NCBI RefSeq assembly: GCF_020882245.1
Contig: NC_083597.1
Coordinates: 23,042,652-23,106,651, forward strand
DNA length: 64,000 bases
Direction of reading: 5' to 3'
Source of the DNA: Rhopalosiphum padi
Taxonomy: Eukaryota > Arthropoda > Insecta > Hemiptera > Aphididae
Positions 14,447 through 27,300 of the stretch are shown here, in pieces. Both the position numbers and the translations under genes were made by a program. Each line of letters opens with the position of its first letter. Position 1 is the stretch's first letter. The notes under the pieces were generated by a model. It was not told the DNA's origin, ran no database searches, and was given only the letters and a program-made list of their open reading frames with translations.

Positions 14447-15289
14447 ATAAAGAAAAGATATATTTCAATATATTATGCGATGAATATTATTATTATTTAT
14501 AGTTGTTGCTATAGGTAATATTGTATACACAGCTAAAATGTCCATGTGAGTTCTGTTGATACTTATTTTAAATTTTAAGAATATTCATTAAATTTATTTA
14601 TAATTAAAAATTGTGTTAAATATTTCAAATTTTATTTTTTAGAATGCTGTAGTTAAAGTCCTCTAGGAGACTGCATTAAAGCGGTAAGTATACTTGATAA
14701 AAATTATAATATTTGATTAAGTAAAATATATTTGTATCTTTTTTTTATAGGTAGGTTAAGGTAGGGTAGGGTATATTGTAAATTTCATATTTGTTAAATC
14801 TTTGATTTTAATTTAAAAACAATTGTTATTTGTTTATAATATCGTATTTTAATCTTATTACTTATTAGTTATTGGTTTCACTTATCTTCTTCAATGGTAA
14901 ACACATATATTATACTTACAACGTATAAGGTAACGCATAGACATATAATAAATTATTTGTCTATATAGAAAGTCGTATGCCAGAAGAACCTCAGACCACC
15001 ATTGAGTAGTAATAGGTCATATTATCAATTGTTACAACTTACAATATCCTGCATATTATCTTGTTTATATATTATCTATGGATGAATACTTACCTAATTT
15101 ACATTTATGTGAATATTTAAAATAAAAATTGAGTAATAAATATAATTAAAAAATATTAATACACACATAACTTATTACACACTTAATAATGTTTATTGTT
15201 TATTTATTATCTATGTGTAACCAATTGAAAATCGAAAAGTCGTTTAGTTATATTTTTTTATAGTCTTGATAAATAATAAAAATCTAATA
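14447..15289. other. Non-coding spacer
   Basis: Nothing gene-like seen. There is a short G-rich stretch (GTAGGTTAAGGTAGGGTAGGG) near 14750 with no obvious function. Confidence 0.6.
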
Positions 15290-15643
15290 AAAGGTATTCG
15301 CCGTTTTTCTCGAATCGAAATTTCCGAAAGAACTTTTTCCCGATTGGGTTTTTGTTCGAAAATCCAAAACAATTTTTCCCCGCCGGTTATTGTTCCCAAA
15401 ATAAAAATTTTAATTTTGTTATAACTAGGGGCTATAGTGGTTAGCTATTATGCATTATAAATATAATTTATCCATTTTAAAATATTTAATGATAACACTA
15501 CAGCATTTATTATGTTATTAATTTGATTAATTTGATTAATTAATTTATATTTTTTATACGCATTATAATTTATCGTATTTAATATCGATTTGGGTAAAAG
15601 GTGTTCGGGAAAAAGTTCATTCGAGAAAAATAGTGGTAACCTT
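15290..15643. mobile_element. Foldback element with TTCG/CGAA-rich arms
   Basis: The left arm reads AAGGTATTCGCCGTTTTTCTCGAA, with AACTTTTTCCCGA further in. The right arm, read in reverse complement, gives AAGGTTACCACTATTTTTCTCGAA with AACTTTTTCCCGA. The centre is AT-rich and holds an open frame that I regard as chance. No transposase. Confidence 0.65.
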
Positions 15644-16118
15644 AATAAATACCTAATAAATAATAATTTATACTCAATTATAACATATAACTCATATAAG
15701 TGTATTTTATATCTGCTTATTAGATTTTTATTTTTATAATTTACTTTACAAATTAAATTAGATATGAATGTACCTATGTTGGTCATAATATATGTTGAAT
15801 AACTTGAGTATATTATTTAGTTATGGATCTACTATTTTTGGCTCAATTAAGTTTAAAACAATCATTTTTCGTGTATTATATCTATATTTTTAAATTGTGA
15901 ATTATAATGAAGAAATGTAATGTACCTATAAACTGTATATTAAATTTGAGTACTAGGTACAAACTGTCGGCGTTGTAAAAGTGTTACCAATATCAGTTAT
16001 ATTCAACATATTTTCACAACTTAAATTGTAAACCTGTTATACCAATATGTACTAATTTAAAAACGTATTATGGATTGTTAGTAATATAATTTACAGGATA
16101 TAACGCTTATAATTTATA

Positions 16119-16551
16119 CTGAGCAATTCTTTTAACAAACACTCATTATTTCAAAATCTATTGACGTTTTTAAAAAAAATACATATACCTTATTTTGATT
16201 TTTGATACATACAAATCGAAATTTGGACAAGTAGTTTTTTCGGGATATTTGTGTACCTCTCCATTCCGCTCAAATAAACTTAAAATATTTATAACTCATG
16301 AATTTCTTGTCCAAATTTAGATTTTTATGTATCGAAATACTCCGAAAAATATTCTGATTTAAAATAGAATTTTTTTTATGTTGTCATTCAAAAAAAAGTT
16401 GGGAAGTTAAAATTATAACAATAAAAATATTAAAAAATATAACTTTTTAAGAAATTTTTTTTTATTTTGAGTGGAAATTATTTAAAAAAAATGTCATAAA
16501 CATTTGTAGTTTTTGAAATAATTATTGTGGTTGGATAAAATAATCGCCCTG
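16119..16551. mobile_element. Foldback/MITE with imperfect inverted arms
   Basis: GATACATACAAATC..AAATTTGGACAAG near 16204-16232 is inverted as CTTGTCCAAATTT..GATTTTTATGTATCG near 16308-16333. The outer ends CTGAGCAATTCTTTTAACAA and TTGGATAAAATAATCGCCCTG are also inverted relatives. Flanks read TATA on both sides, consistent with a TA or TATA duplication. No coding capacity. Confidence 0.6.
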
Positions 16552-18922
16552 TATATATTATGCATAGCTACACAATTTAATTGGATTGCTATGTATCTAT
16601 ATATAATCTAAGAGTACCTAAGCAATTTTTATTCTGGTCGAAAATATTATGTATACGGTGAAACGATGTTTTGAATTTACTTAACATACCTACTTTTTAT
16701 AGGTCTAGGTTAGATATGTTGATATGTATAGTATTACACGCGTAGGTAACATGTTCAAGTATATTAATTATATTCACGGAAGATGTGAAAGTAGGAAATT
16801 GTTCGCCAGCAAATCGTCTACATAATTCTACAGATAGTATCCACCATGTTTACATATCAATATATCAGTCATCACTCGGCACTCGCCAATAACTTTTTTC
16901 CAAACAATATTATTGAAGTTTAATTTGGACAATATTATTACCTATAAATTGTTACATAATCACTTTAATAATGTAATTATTAAAATGCACGATGCCACGA
17001 TTGAATACTTTTTGTATGTTTGTATGCAACGAAAATTTATCAGTTGATTTTTTCATTACTTAAATTAATTAATCAAATAGTTATAAGTTAATGTATGATG
17101 TTAATTACTTCAAGATCTTAAAAATGTATGCAAACATGGTCAAAAAATTATCAAAATGATTATGCGCTTAGCTTTCAAAACAATCATAAATGTAATTTTA
17201 AAATGAGTTAAAAATATTAACAGATTTACAATTGTATTAGATTATTAATAATGTTTCATATTTGTGCGTTCACGTGTTGTGACATCAATAATAGTACCTA
17301 TACCTACCTATAATCTATTGGTACAGCCTACAGGTGTAGGTCTATTTAAAATTATATAAGCATACTTATGTTTAACATGTATGCTCCAGTTGCGTAAATG
17401 AGCACTTGTACGTAAATTAAACTTAATAATAATAAAACATAATTTGAAAAATGTTCTTTGAAATATAAAATTTAAGAAAAATGACCTATAGAAAAAGAAT
17501 GTTGTTAAAAAACAAAAACAAAATCCAATATAATTTGCTACTTCTGTGTCATATCAAATATAGATTTATATTTTGGTCTACAATATGTACAACTAAAGAA
17601 AAATATGTTTAAACCATTAACATTATAACCATAAATGTAACTTATAACGTAGCTTTCATTCAAATGATGCTCGTTATAATTTATATATTATGATTTATGA
17701 TAAATAATAATTAATCGTCTATCCATTCTTATTTACCTTTTTTCTATCCTGCGTCAAAGATCACTGATTTTATTTTACTCCAACTTTTCCTATGACCACC
17801 ATATTCACACCACTATCGTTAGAACACTTATGACCTAAGTAATCTGTTCTCATCTATTATAGTTCATATATCCACCTCATTTACAATTCACTATTTTTCT
17901 ATCCCATTTATAGGAATATGGCGTTTTCGTTAAATGCCATCATGTTGCTATCATGCTGCATGTATGCTTATTTGATTCGCGCGTGATATCCGTATTTTTT
18001 TAATAGTGTGTTGTAATGCTTTTGTAATATTTTTTTAATACTTTTGAGCAATGTTATCAATGGATTTTCTTATATTATTTAATTCTGTATCGATAATTTA
18101 ATTCAAATTAGAATTTTTTTCATTTTATTATTTAAAAAATGTATTAATGTATAAGGTTAACCACTAATAGCCCGTCCCGTAAGCCATGATAAATTATTTA
18201 TATTTATATGTTAATATTATATACTCGTCTAGTAAATTTTAAATTATTTCATGTTTGGTAAACATTGAATAAATATTTTTTATAAAAAAATAAATGCTAA
18301 TAAATGAATAAACAAAATAAGCAATAAAAATCATATGCGTAAACATTTAGATTCTGCAATAATATTTAGAATTATTTTGACTGTTTTCTAGCCGCTTTTG
18401 ACTATAATATTTTAACTACAGAATTCAGATTTACATCTCATTAATATATTTTTATTTAATATCTAAATTAAACTGATCAATATACAACAACATTAAATTC
18501 ATAGCTTTGTAATTTATATAACAGATTTTTACTTTTATCTAAACATTTATTTTTATAAAACAATTTTTAACTTTAAATACACTATACAGATGTTTAATAT
18601 GATATTTTTTCCTGATTGCCTATACCTACGTGGCTATGATTTGGATATTGGTTGCATAATATAATATCTATATTTTTCCAAAACAAATTTTAAATATTTA
18701 ATTTAAGTTATAATATTATATATTATATAATATTAAGACATAATATCAAATACTTATACATTGTATATTTTGTTGTTTTATTATCCGTTGCTGTATACCT
18801 ACCTATATTTCAAGACTACTATATTTTATAATCATATGTTACTATGTTATTACTTCATACTGTTTGATTCTCTTAGTGCGTAGATATTATAATATATTTG
18901 ATAATATTATTGTACTATAATA
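16552..18922. other. Non-coding AT-rich stretch, no gene seen
   Basis: No domain, no splice-supported frame and no strong repeat structure were noticed in this 2.4 kb. Confidence 0.6.
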
Positions 18923-18949
18923 TACACTATACTCGAGTAGTATAGTGTA
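18923..18949. repeat. Perfect 11-bp stem palindrome
   Basis: TACACTATACT, the loop CGAGT, then AGTATAGTGTA: a perfect inverted repeat with a 5-base loop. It stands alone, about 30 bp before a TTA microsatellite. It could form a hairpin; no function is evident. Confidence 0.8.
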
Positions 18950-18980
18950 CGTATGTACAAAAGGAGAGATCTATATTCTC

Positions 18981-19016
<36 letters not shown>
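18981..19016. repeat. (TTA)n microsatellite
   Basis: About 12 consecutive TAT/TTA triplets. Confidence 0.95.
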
Positions 19017-19018
<2 letters not shown>

Positions 19019-19117
19019 TATCGTCGCAACTTTGCTCATCAAAACTTCACAAGTGCCTAGGTATAAAATACAATTAAATTTTTAATGATAAAAATATCGT
19101 TTGTTTTATTGTATAGC

Positions 19118-19270
19118 CAATAGCGCAACCAGGATTTTTTCAAGGGGGTATCCGCGAGTAACGTACAGTAGTTCCCCAATAAATTTCCAAATTTGTTAGT
19201 ATACTATGGACAAAAATTACGATCCGAGGAGGTGTCCAGATACCCAAACACTTCCTTGGTTATGCCACTG
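19118..19270. mobile_element. Short MITE with 5-bp ATAGC duplication
   Basis: The left end CAATAGCGCAACCAGGATTT and right end TCCTTGGTTATGCCACTG are inverted relatives. ATAGC immediately precedes the left end and immediately follows the right end. The element is 153 bp, with a G-run just inside the left end as in the related copy at 51574. No coding capacity; an open frame crossing its right edge is chance. Confidence 0.65.
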
Positions 19271-20819
19271 ATAGCAGCTTACAGGTATCATTATATATAC
19301 AAATATAACTTACATATTATTACCTATTTAATATTGGTATTAACATCACTAAATCAAAATCTAAAGTGCAAAAATTAATTTAAACGTAAAGCTTATTTCA
19401 ATAAACGTGCTTTCGAATTTCTATATTTATTTAAAAGAAATTTTATTTATGACGACAATTATTTTAATAACTTTTAACCAAAATTAACGTTTTTCACCTT
19501 GTTGTTTTTTACCCATGTCGTTTATTACCGTATCGTTTTTAATCGATTACCGAATATTAAATAGATACGTTATTATTGTAGTAGATAGTCCATTCTCACT
19601 ATTCTCAGTGGTATAATTTCATCTAGTATAACTCAGTTATCCTGTCTTCAAGTTTTTTATTAAGTATTAATAGTATTTATTATAAATTCAATTAAATACA
19701 TTTTTTTAATAATTAATCGAGCGTATTGTGTTGATTTGTAATCAATCCATTTAATTCTCATATACTTTGTAATTTATTAATTTATTTTTAATCTGCAACT
19801 ACGAGACCAATTATTTACTGACATTTAACAGATATTTATTAGAAGTTATGTCTGAAGAAAAGGTTATTTTTAAATCCAATTAAAAAATTCTGTAATAGGT
19901 ATATAATATTTACCTATATTGATATTTGTTATAATTATTTATTTTCATTTTTGTTATTATTTAATATTTTACATTTACTATTATTATTATCGACTGTCGT
20001 AATTACCTATTATGAAATTATTATAATAATATTATAATTTATAATATATTTTCCTCTATAGTTTTATATAATACGTTTTGCTTATAATATTTTTGCATTT
20101 ATTCAGAATATAATACAATTTATAATCAGGTGATTTAAAATTTAAAACTGATTACCTAGTGTTTTTAATATTTACGTGTTTATAGTTAAAAATTATAATA
20201 AAATGTTTAATCTAATAAAATAACCGGTAATTATTCGAATACAATATCATTTAAATAGTAAATACAATTTAATTCGATTAATGGCCTACTCAGTTCTTTG
20301 TATACAGTATATTATACACTATACAACCATACCGGTATTATATATTTCAATATTAAATGTTTACTATAATATGTAAGTTAAGAACTATAGACTAATGAGC
20401 ATTATGCGTGGTAATAAGTATAGTCAGTATAGGTAAGTTGTATAAGTATGTTTAACGTAGGTTATAGATTGTGCAGTCCACAAGTCTTATATAAAGGTTA
20501 CCTAACTATCTATGGTATCAACATGATAATTTTTAAACATATTAACAAAACATGTAAGTGTGGACTCAGGACTAGCATGTTTCGGATCAATAGTTTTTTA
20601 AATTCAGACATTGAAATATTAATTTAAGAAAATCAATATTAAATACATTTTGTCCTTGAAAAATGTTGATATACTAATATTATCGTAACTCATTTTGACC
20701 GCTTAGCCTGCAGTCTGTATTACCTCTGCTTGCCCAATGACCAACATAGAACATTTGTAAGTTGCGTTCGACGTTTGATTTCGTATACACACAATGTTCA
20801 ATGAGTAATCAGTATTGAC
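19271..20819. other. Non-coding spacer upstream of Lipin
   Basis: AT-rich, with no recognised gene or repeat pair. It may contain distal regulatory DNA or untranslated exons of Lipin, but none can be shown. Confidence 0.5.
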
Positions 20820-21010
20820 TATTGACACTACACAACGCGCGTTGCGTTCGCTCCTCCTTTATGCGCGTCAAGTGCAGAATCAGCTGTTCGGTGAAATCGA
20901 AATCATCGGCATTCAGCGCCTCAAATCATAACACAATAACAACTAAACAACTTACTGTAATCAGCGTAACGCGTGAGCACTAATCGTAATAAAGGCATCG
21001 TTCGATCGAC
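20820..21010 (+). promoter_or_regulatory. Candidate Lipin promoter / 5' UTR
   Basis: This is the most GC-rich patch for many kilobases upstream of the Lipin start. It contains GCGCGTTGCGTTCGCTCC, an E-box-like CAGCTG near 20881, and an initiator-like CATTCAGCG near 20910. It lies about 300-480 bp before the Lipin ATG. The local GC rise and the position suggest a transcription start region. No TATA box is decisive, and untranslated exons further upstream are possible. Confidence 0.35.
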
Positions 21011-21305
21011 GATCGTTGCTTTGTTATTTTTAACTCTCATGCCTATATAGGAATATTTTTAATGTTTAATAAGTATTTAAGTATTTAGTACTAGTTACTA
21101 GATAGTCTATGCACCAATACACCAATAAACTCGTCGCGACCTACGGATACGTGGATTATAATATCGATCAATAAATTTTTAAGTGTGTGCTCAGTATATA
21201 GAAACTATGAATTTAATTCTGGATAAATTATTCTATGTTTAATATAATTTTATGTTTTTGTTATGATTTAGTGATTGCCGTTTACATAGCTTGCTCGGAA
21301 AAAGG

Positions 21306-24300
21306 ATGAATTATTTAGGGAAATTTATCAGTAATTTTCGGCATGTATATAATGAGATCAATCCGGCCACCTTAACTGGAGCCATTGATATTGTCGTTGT
21401 GGAACAGCCGGATGGTACATTTACGTGTTCGCCTTTTCATGTACGCTTTGGCAAAATTGGTGTGCTACGAAGCAGAGAGAAAATAGTAAGTAAAACTTCT
21501 TTAATCAGTTTAAATATTAAATGAAATAGTTTCCAACAATAGGGGAGTAGTATAAAAGAAAGATGAAGTTTAAAATTATAGAATTTGATAAAAATATAAA
21601 ATATTAACTATGAAAAAATTAAATTAGATTTTTTCTATATACTTCGGTGTAGATTAAATTATATTTATGAAATAATGTTTCTTATTTTTCTTGACCAAAT
21701 TTAATTTCAGATTACATTTGTATTTTCTCTTAAAGGTTTTTTAATCATTGTATTGTTACTAATTGATTGAGTGAATAGTTTTTAGAATTTTAAGTTAGTT
21801 TTCAATTTAATACTCCTTAGATACTGGTTTAATCTATATATTTTTTATTTTTTTTTATTTAAAGTCTAATTATTAAATTAGAACTATGAAAAATGTTTAA
21901 TGAAAATTAATATGGAAATAAAAAAAATAAATTGTTACCGAGATATTAAAAATTTAAAAATAGTTTGGTTACGGTGTGGAATCTATTTTTTGTGTTTTTA
22001 ATTTTTATCTCATTAATTTATATTTTATACCTAGAGTATCAATTACAATTTTTGTTTATATTTTTTGTGTTATGTATTTTTGAGAGTAACATTTTCAAAA
22101 CTAATTGATTTTAGAAATAAAGAGGTTATTTTAAATAAATTTAACAAGTATCACAGTTACATAAGTCAAACATTTATATGATCTATTTTACTCGCTTACT
22201 CACTAATCATTACCTATTTGTAATTCATTATTAACCGTGTTTAATTCTTATTTTCTAAATATGATTGTATTGAGCATTGTGAGACTCACTCTTGTGATTC
22301 ACTCCATGCTTAAATTTATTTAGTATTTTATTGCATACTTTTTTTTTTAATTTCTATAATTTTTTAATTTCCCGAGCCTAACAATTGGCTGGTAATCATA
22401 TTATATAACTTGATAATTACTTGGAACTGTAACACAGTAATTTATCAGTAATTCCTCTGTTCTGCAATCTATTATAAACTGAAAGCAAAAATAAATCATT
22501 TGTACCTTATTAATTATTACAAATATTTATTATTTATTAAAAATGTTTTTTATGTTTTCTTTACGCAACTGTACCATAAGTAGCATAGTAATGCATTTAC
22601 CATGTTAGATGTTTGTATTTTTAATATTAAATAAGTTTTATAAACTGCCCAACATGTTGATAACTGTTGTTTAGTATAACATGTATTGCCTCTGTTATCT
22701 CAAGCTATTTAACAATTATTCAACAAAAATATTTCTGTTATAACTTATGTTAGGCTTTTTTCAATAACAATTTATATATTTTTTTTTTTATGTTTTTTAA
22801 CCTTATTAAAAGGTTAGTTATAAATTTTCTTTATTTAAAAAAAATAACCATACTAATAACTAATAGTTATATGGATAGATTATGATTTATTTGTGTATTT
22901 ATAGCTTTTCAATAACTGACCTTTAAAAAAATCATTGACCCTCTGATTAGTTTTGTTTATTACTGATAATATTATACTATCTGTTACCTAAAGTTTCAAT
23001 TATATTAGTAGCTAATATGTAATTCAAGTTGTTACCACAATAATATCTATTTATTCAACTCTTAATTATTTTAATTAAATCATAAATATTGGTGCCAATA
23101 GTTATTAAAAATGTGTAGTGTAGTAATATATAACTGGTACAAAATTGTATTGATTTTAAATAATTTAAAATAAATAATAATTAATTTAAAATAAATTTTT
23201 AACTTACATTAATATTGATAAATGTAATAATATGTAAAATATATTCAAATTCAATAATTGAATAACTCAATTATTTATATAGCTTTATAGACTATAAGAA
23301 TTTTATATCTATTACAAATTATAGTTTATTCTCTGTACATTAAAACAAAACAGCATATGACTTCAAAGTAGTATAATGTATAAAATATAAAATTTAATTT
23401 AGTTGAAGTTAAGGACATCTTCTCTAAGTGTCACAGCTTTATTTTCATAATTATTATTGTAATATTCAAATATAAAAAGCCTTTTTGATGTTTAAGCATT
23501 GCATAACTTTAGATGCCAAAGTTACTCAAAACACAAAATTACTTAATGTATAATTTTATTAATAATTTATATATTTATATGCAGTATATTGTTTTAAGTA
23601 TCAAGAAAGTATCCTCTTACAATCAATATTTATATATGCTATTTAATTTAAAATAATATTGAAGATAATTACTTTCTAAGTACTAGTTTTAAGTAGGTAC
23701 TAGAACAATACACTTCATGACAAAATAACAATTCTAGTTTAATCTTAATAGTAATAGCTATATAATAAAAAAATATAGTTAAACTATTATTTGAAGGTAT
23801 ATAAATAAATGTATGACGCCAGAAATTTGAACATAATATTATGTTATTTAACGAGTTGAAAAGGTCATTAAGTGATCTTGGGGTACCAGGTTCTTTATAT
23901 TTCTTTATAAGTTATTAAATCAAAGGTTTATACCATTGGTTTTATAATTCTGACTAATACATTATACTTATAACAAAACATATTCATTTTTAATTATGTG
24001 CTGTTTTCTTGAGCTCATAGAGTTGCAAATTAATTTTAGATTCTGAGTGGAGCAATAAATGTAATGATTTTTCTATCAAAAGATTATTTTTTTTTTCTGT
24101 TATCACCTTTTGAAGTAGTACAAATACTTTATTTTCAACCTTAGAAGTTGTTTCTGGTATTAGATTCCATATAAACTAGATTCTTTAAGTTTTATTAAAA
24201 TTTCCTTAACATAATATCATTTTCTAAATATTTAGAATTTTCAAGCTATTTATAGACACTTAAAATTTTCTATTTTTCTTTTTTTTTAATGCTTATAAAA

Positions 24301-27300
24301 GTTTTTTTACTGGATAAAAAAGTTAAAAAATGTAATACAAGGTTTTTCTTAAGTTATTATTAAAACTATTTAAAAATTTAAAGTTGTATAGGTACTACTT
24401 TTTTTTATAAGCATTTGAAGTTCAAATTTGGTCAAAATTACGATAATTTGCAAATACTTAATCAAGTAGTTAAAAATGTATAGAATAATCAATTTTTAAA
24501 ACTTCAGATTAAAAATGTTATACAATAATTCTCAATTAGTTCATATTGTAACTAAAAAATTGAATTACATAATAACATTTTTCAAATATAATTTATATAT
24601 TTTTATATCTATATCTATATAATATATATATATAAAATATTAAATAGTAAATAAAATATACTTAGTACTATAGACTGACAAACTGTATTTGCTCAGAATT
24701 TTTTTGTATATACAATAATTTATCATTGGACGATTTACTAGACACTACCAATAAGGTAGTTGCATATCTGCTCACTTTTTTTAAATAAAATTTTTACTTC
24801 AATATTAATTTTTTTACTACTTTTAGGTTGAAATTGAAATTAATGGAGAACCTGTTCAGCTTCATATGAAACTTGGAGAATCTGGTGAAGCATTTTTTGT
24901 TGAAGAAATATCAGAAGAAGATGATATTGAAACAATACCACCCCATTTAGCATGCTCACCAATACCCGATGACGAAGAGTAAGAATTATCAATAAATAAA
25001 AATATTAATATATTTTTAAATATTAAAAACACTAATTTATATATTTTACTTTGCAGACGAAAAACTATTGAGTATGCTATTAACTTAGAACAAGTTGTTC
25101 CTAAAACATTTTGTGCGGAAACTGTTGATAGTGCAACACAAGATTTTCAATCATTAAAGTTTAGACCAATTGAAGACTCTCCACCTCGACCACAAATGCG
25201 GAAACGTCGGCGCAAAAAATCTGTGATCAAAAGAAAAGTTAAAGATGAAACCAAGAAACTTGGGAATACATTTGGATCTTGTGATCTTCCAGCTCCTACT
25301 TATTTAATAGATAATGAAGACCGTTCCCAAGAACTATATTTGGATAATGATTTACATTTCTTTAGTGATACAGATGCTTCTCCAAGTTCAAAGTAAGATG
25401 TTATTTTAGAAATATTCTAAGTTATTTTCACCTAATTATAAAAATATTATTTTTAGTTGTGGTGAGGTAAAATATAATTGTGCTGCTGTTCAGTCAGATA
25501 CTGAATATGAACTTCAACAAAGAGCCAGAAATTCAGCTGTTGAAAGTCTTATTGGTATATCTGCAATTAATAAAACAGATTTGAATAATGGCACAAGTGA
25601 TCATCAATTTTGGCGTTGGGGAGAATTACCTACACCACCTGCACGCCGCAATAGTTTGGATTCTAACGATACAAAATTAAATTTGCAAGAAGCTTCCAAA
25701 AAACAAGAAGCTGCTAATCAGAGGTCTATGTTAGCAAATATGTTGGGTTTTATGAAAAAAACTAAACATATTCGTCATAACTCTTCAGAGAATGGAGGAA
25801 TATATTTAGCTGATTTGTGTGCAGATCAATTAGATCCTAAGGTATTGGAATTGTATTTATATAATCAAACTCCACCAAGACAAGAAGACGTTAAAGTCAG
25901 TGAAGAAGTAGATGATGATGATATAGAATCTGGAAGAGGTGCTTCAATATCTCATTCACCTACAAGTATGGATAGAGAAGGACCAAAATCGATTGATAGT
26001 GATTTTGATGAAAAATTCCACCAAAAGTAAGTCAATTATTTATATTAAAAAGAAAGTATTATAACCGAACATAATTTTACAGTTTACCATGTGAAGTATC
26101 AGTTTCTTTATGTGGAGAGTTAGATTCACTGAATGGTAATGATGTTATTGAAGAGAAATTTTCCAAACATCAGATTACTTATGAAGAATTCACTTCTGAT
26201 TTCAATAATCTTGTGAAGAATCCTAATTTAGTGGTGCGCATAAATAAAAAGTTTTATAATTGTCAGACTGCTTTGCCTCATTTGATCTCAATAGCTGCAT
26301 ATCAAAAATTGTTACCTCAGGTGCCTAAATAATAGCTTTATAATTGTACAATCATTATTTTAATGTAAATTATAAATAATAATAACAAATTACCGTTTAT
26401 AGAATGAATATTCTGAAGCTAAAGTGCAAGCAGAAAATACTAAAGGTCTTAATCGAGGTTATACATCTTGGTTCAATTGGAGTCGTGCCAGTAAAGATAC
26501 TAAATCCAATACTCCAATAGGTAAATAAATACTTATTCTTATTTTTATACAACATATGAAATTAAATTTAGAATATATCTGTTGAACAGATTAATAATAT
26601 CTTTTACGTTTCATTATAAAATATAATTATACATATATATAGTTGTATATATACATACTTATAAGGGCTTAAAACAGGTTTTTGGAAATCGGTTTATAAC
26701 CAGTCTGGTTTCATTTTCAACATTTTTATACTGTAACTGCAACTTAAATTCCCTACAATACAGTGGTGGTGTTAAAATGTAGCTGGACACAAATTACCCC
26801 TGGAATGAAAGAGAATTACATTGTATTGCTACCACTATGTATGTGAATCAAAATCAAAAAACTTAGATAAAAATTGTTTTAAAAAAAAACCTGTTCATTA
26901 CAATACCAAAAGTGTAACTAAAATTTAAAAAAAAAACTGCATTATCCAAACTGTAAATTCATTATATGAGTAGTTAATATCGGTTCTAATAAGTTATACT
27001 GAATTTAGATAATTGGAATCTAAAACTGATTTTAATGAATAAAAATTTAAAAATAAACATTATGTATTCTGCTTTTCAAAAAGATTTATAGTTTATTATA
27101 CGCATTTTACAGAGGGAAATATTTTAAAAAGTGATTCCAATAATTTGTCAGAGCAACTTATCAATAGTAATGATATAAATGAATGCCTAAAAACTGAAAT
27201 TGATGGAAAAATAGACAATGAATTGGTACCATCTAACAATAACTATATGTAAGTAATATTTTTTAATATTAGGTTTTTAATTTTAATTCTTATAAATGTT

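Noticed and set aside
15448..15786. 112-codon - strand open frame
   Set aside because: It lies across a foldback element and AT-rich flank; low complexity (repeated NQIN).
24592..24640. AT-rich TATATA tracts as origin or TATA-box signals
   Set aside because: Such tracts are everywhere in this DNA and carry no information by themselves.
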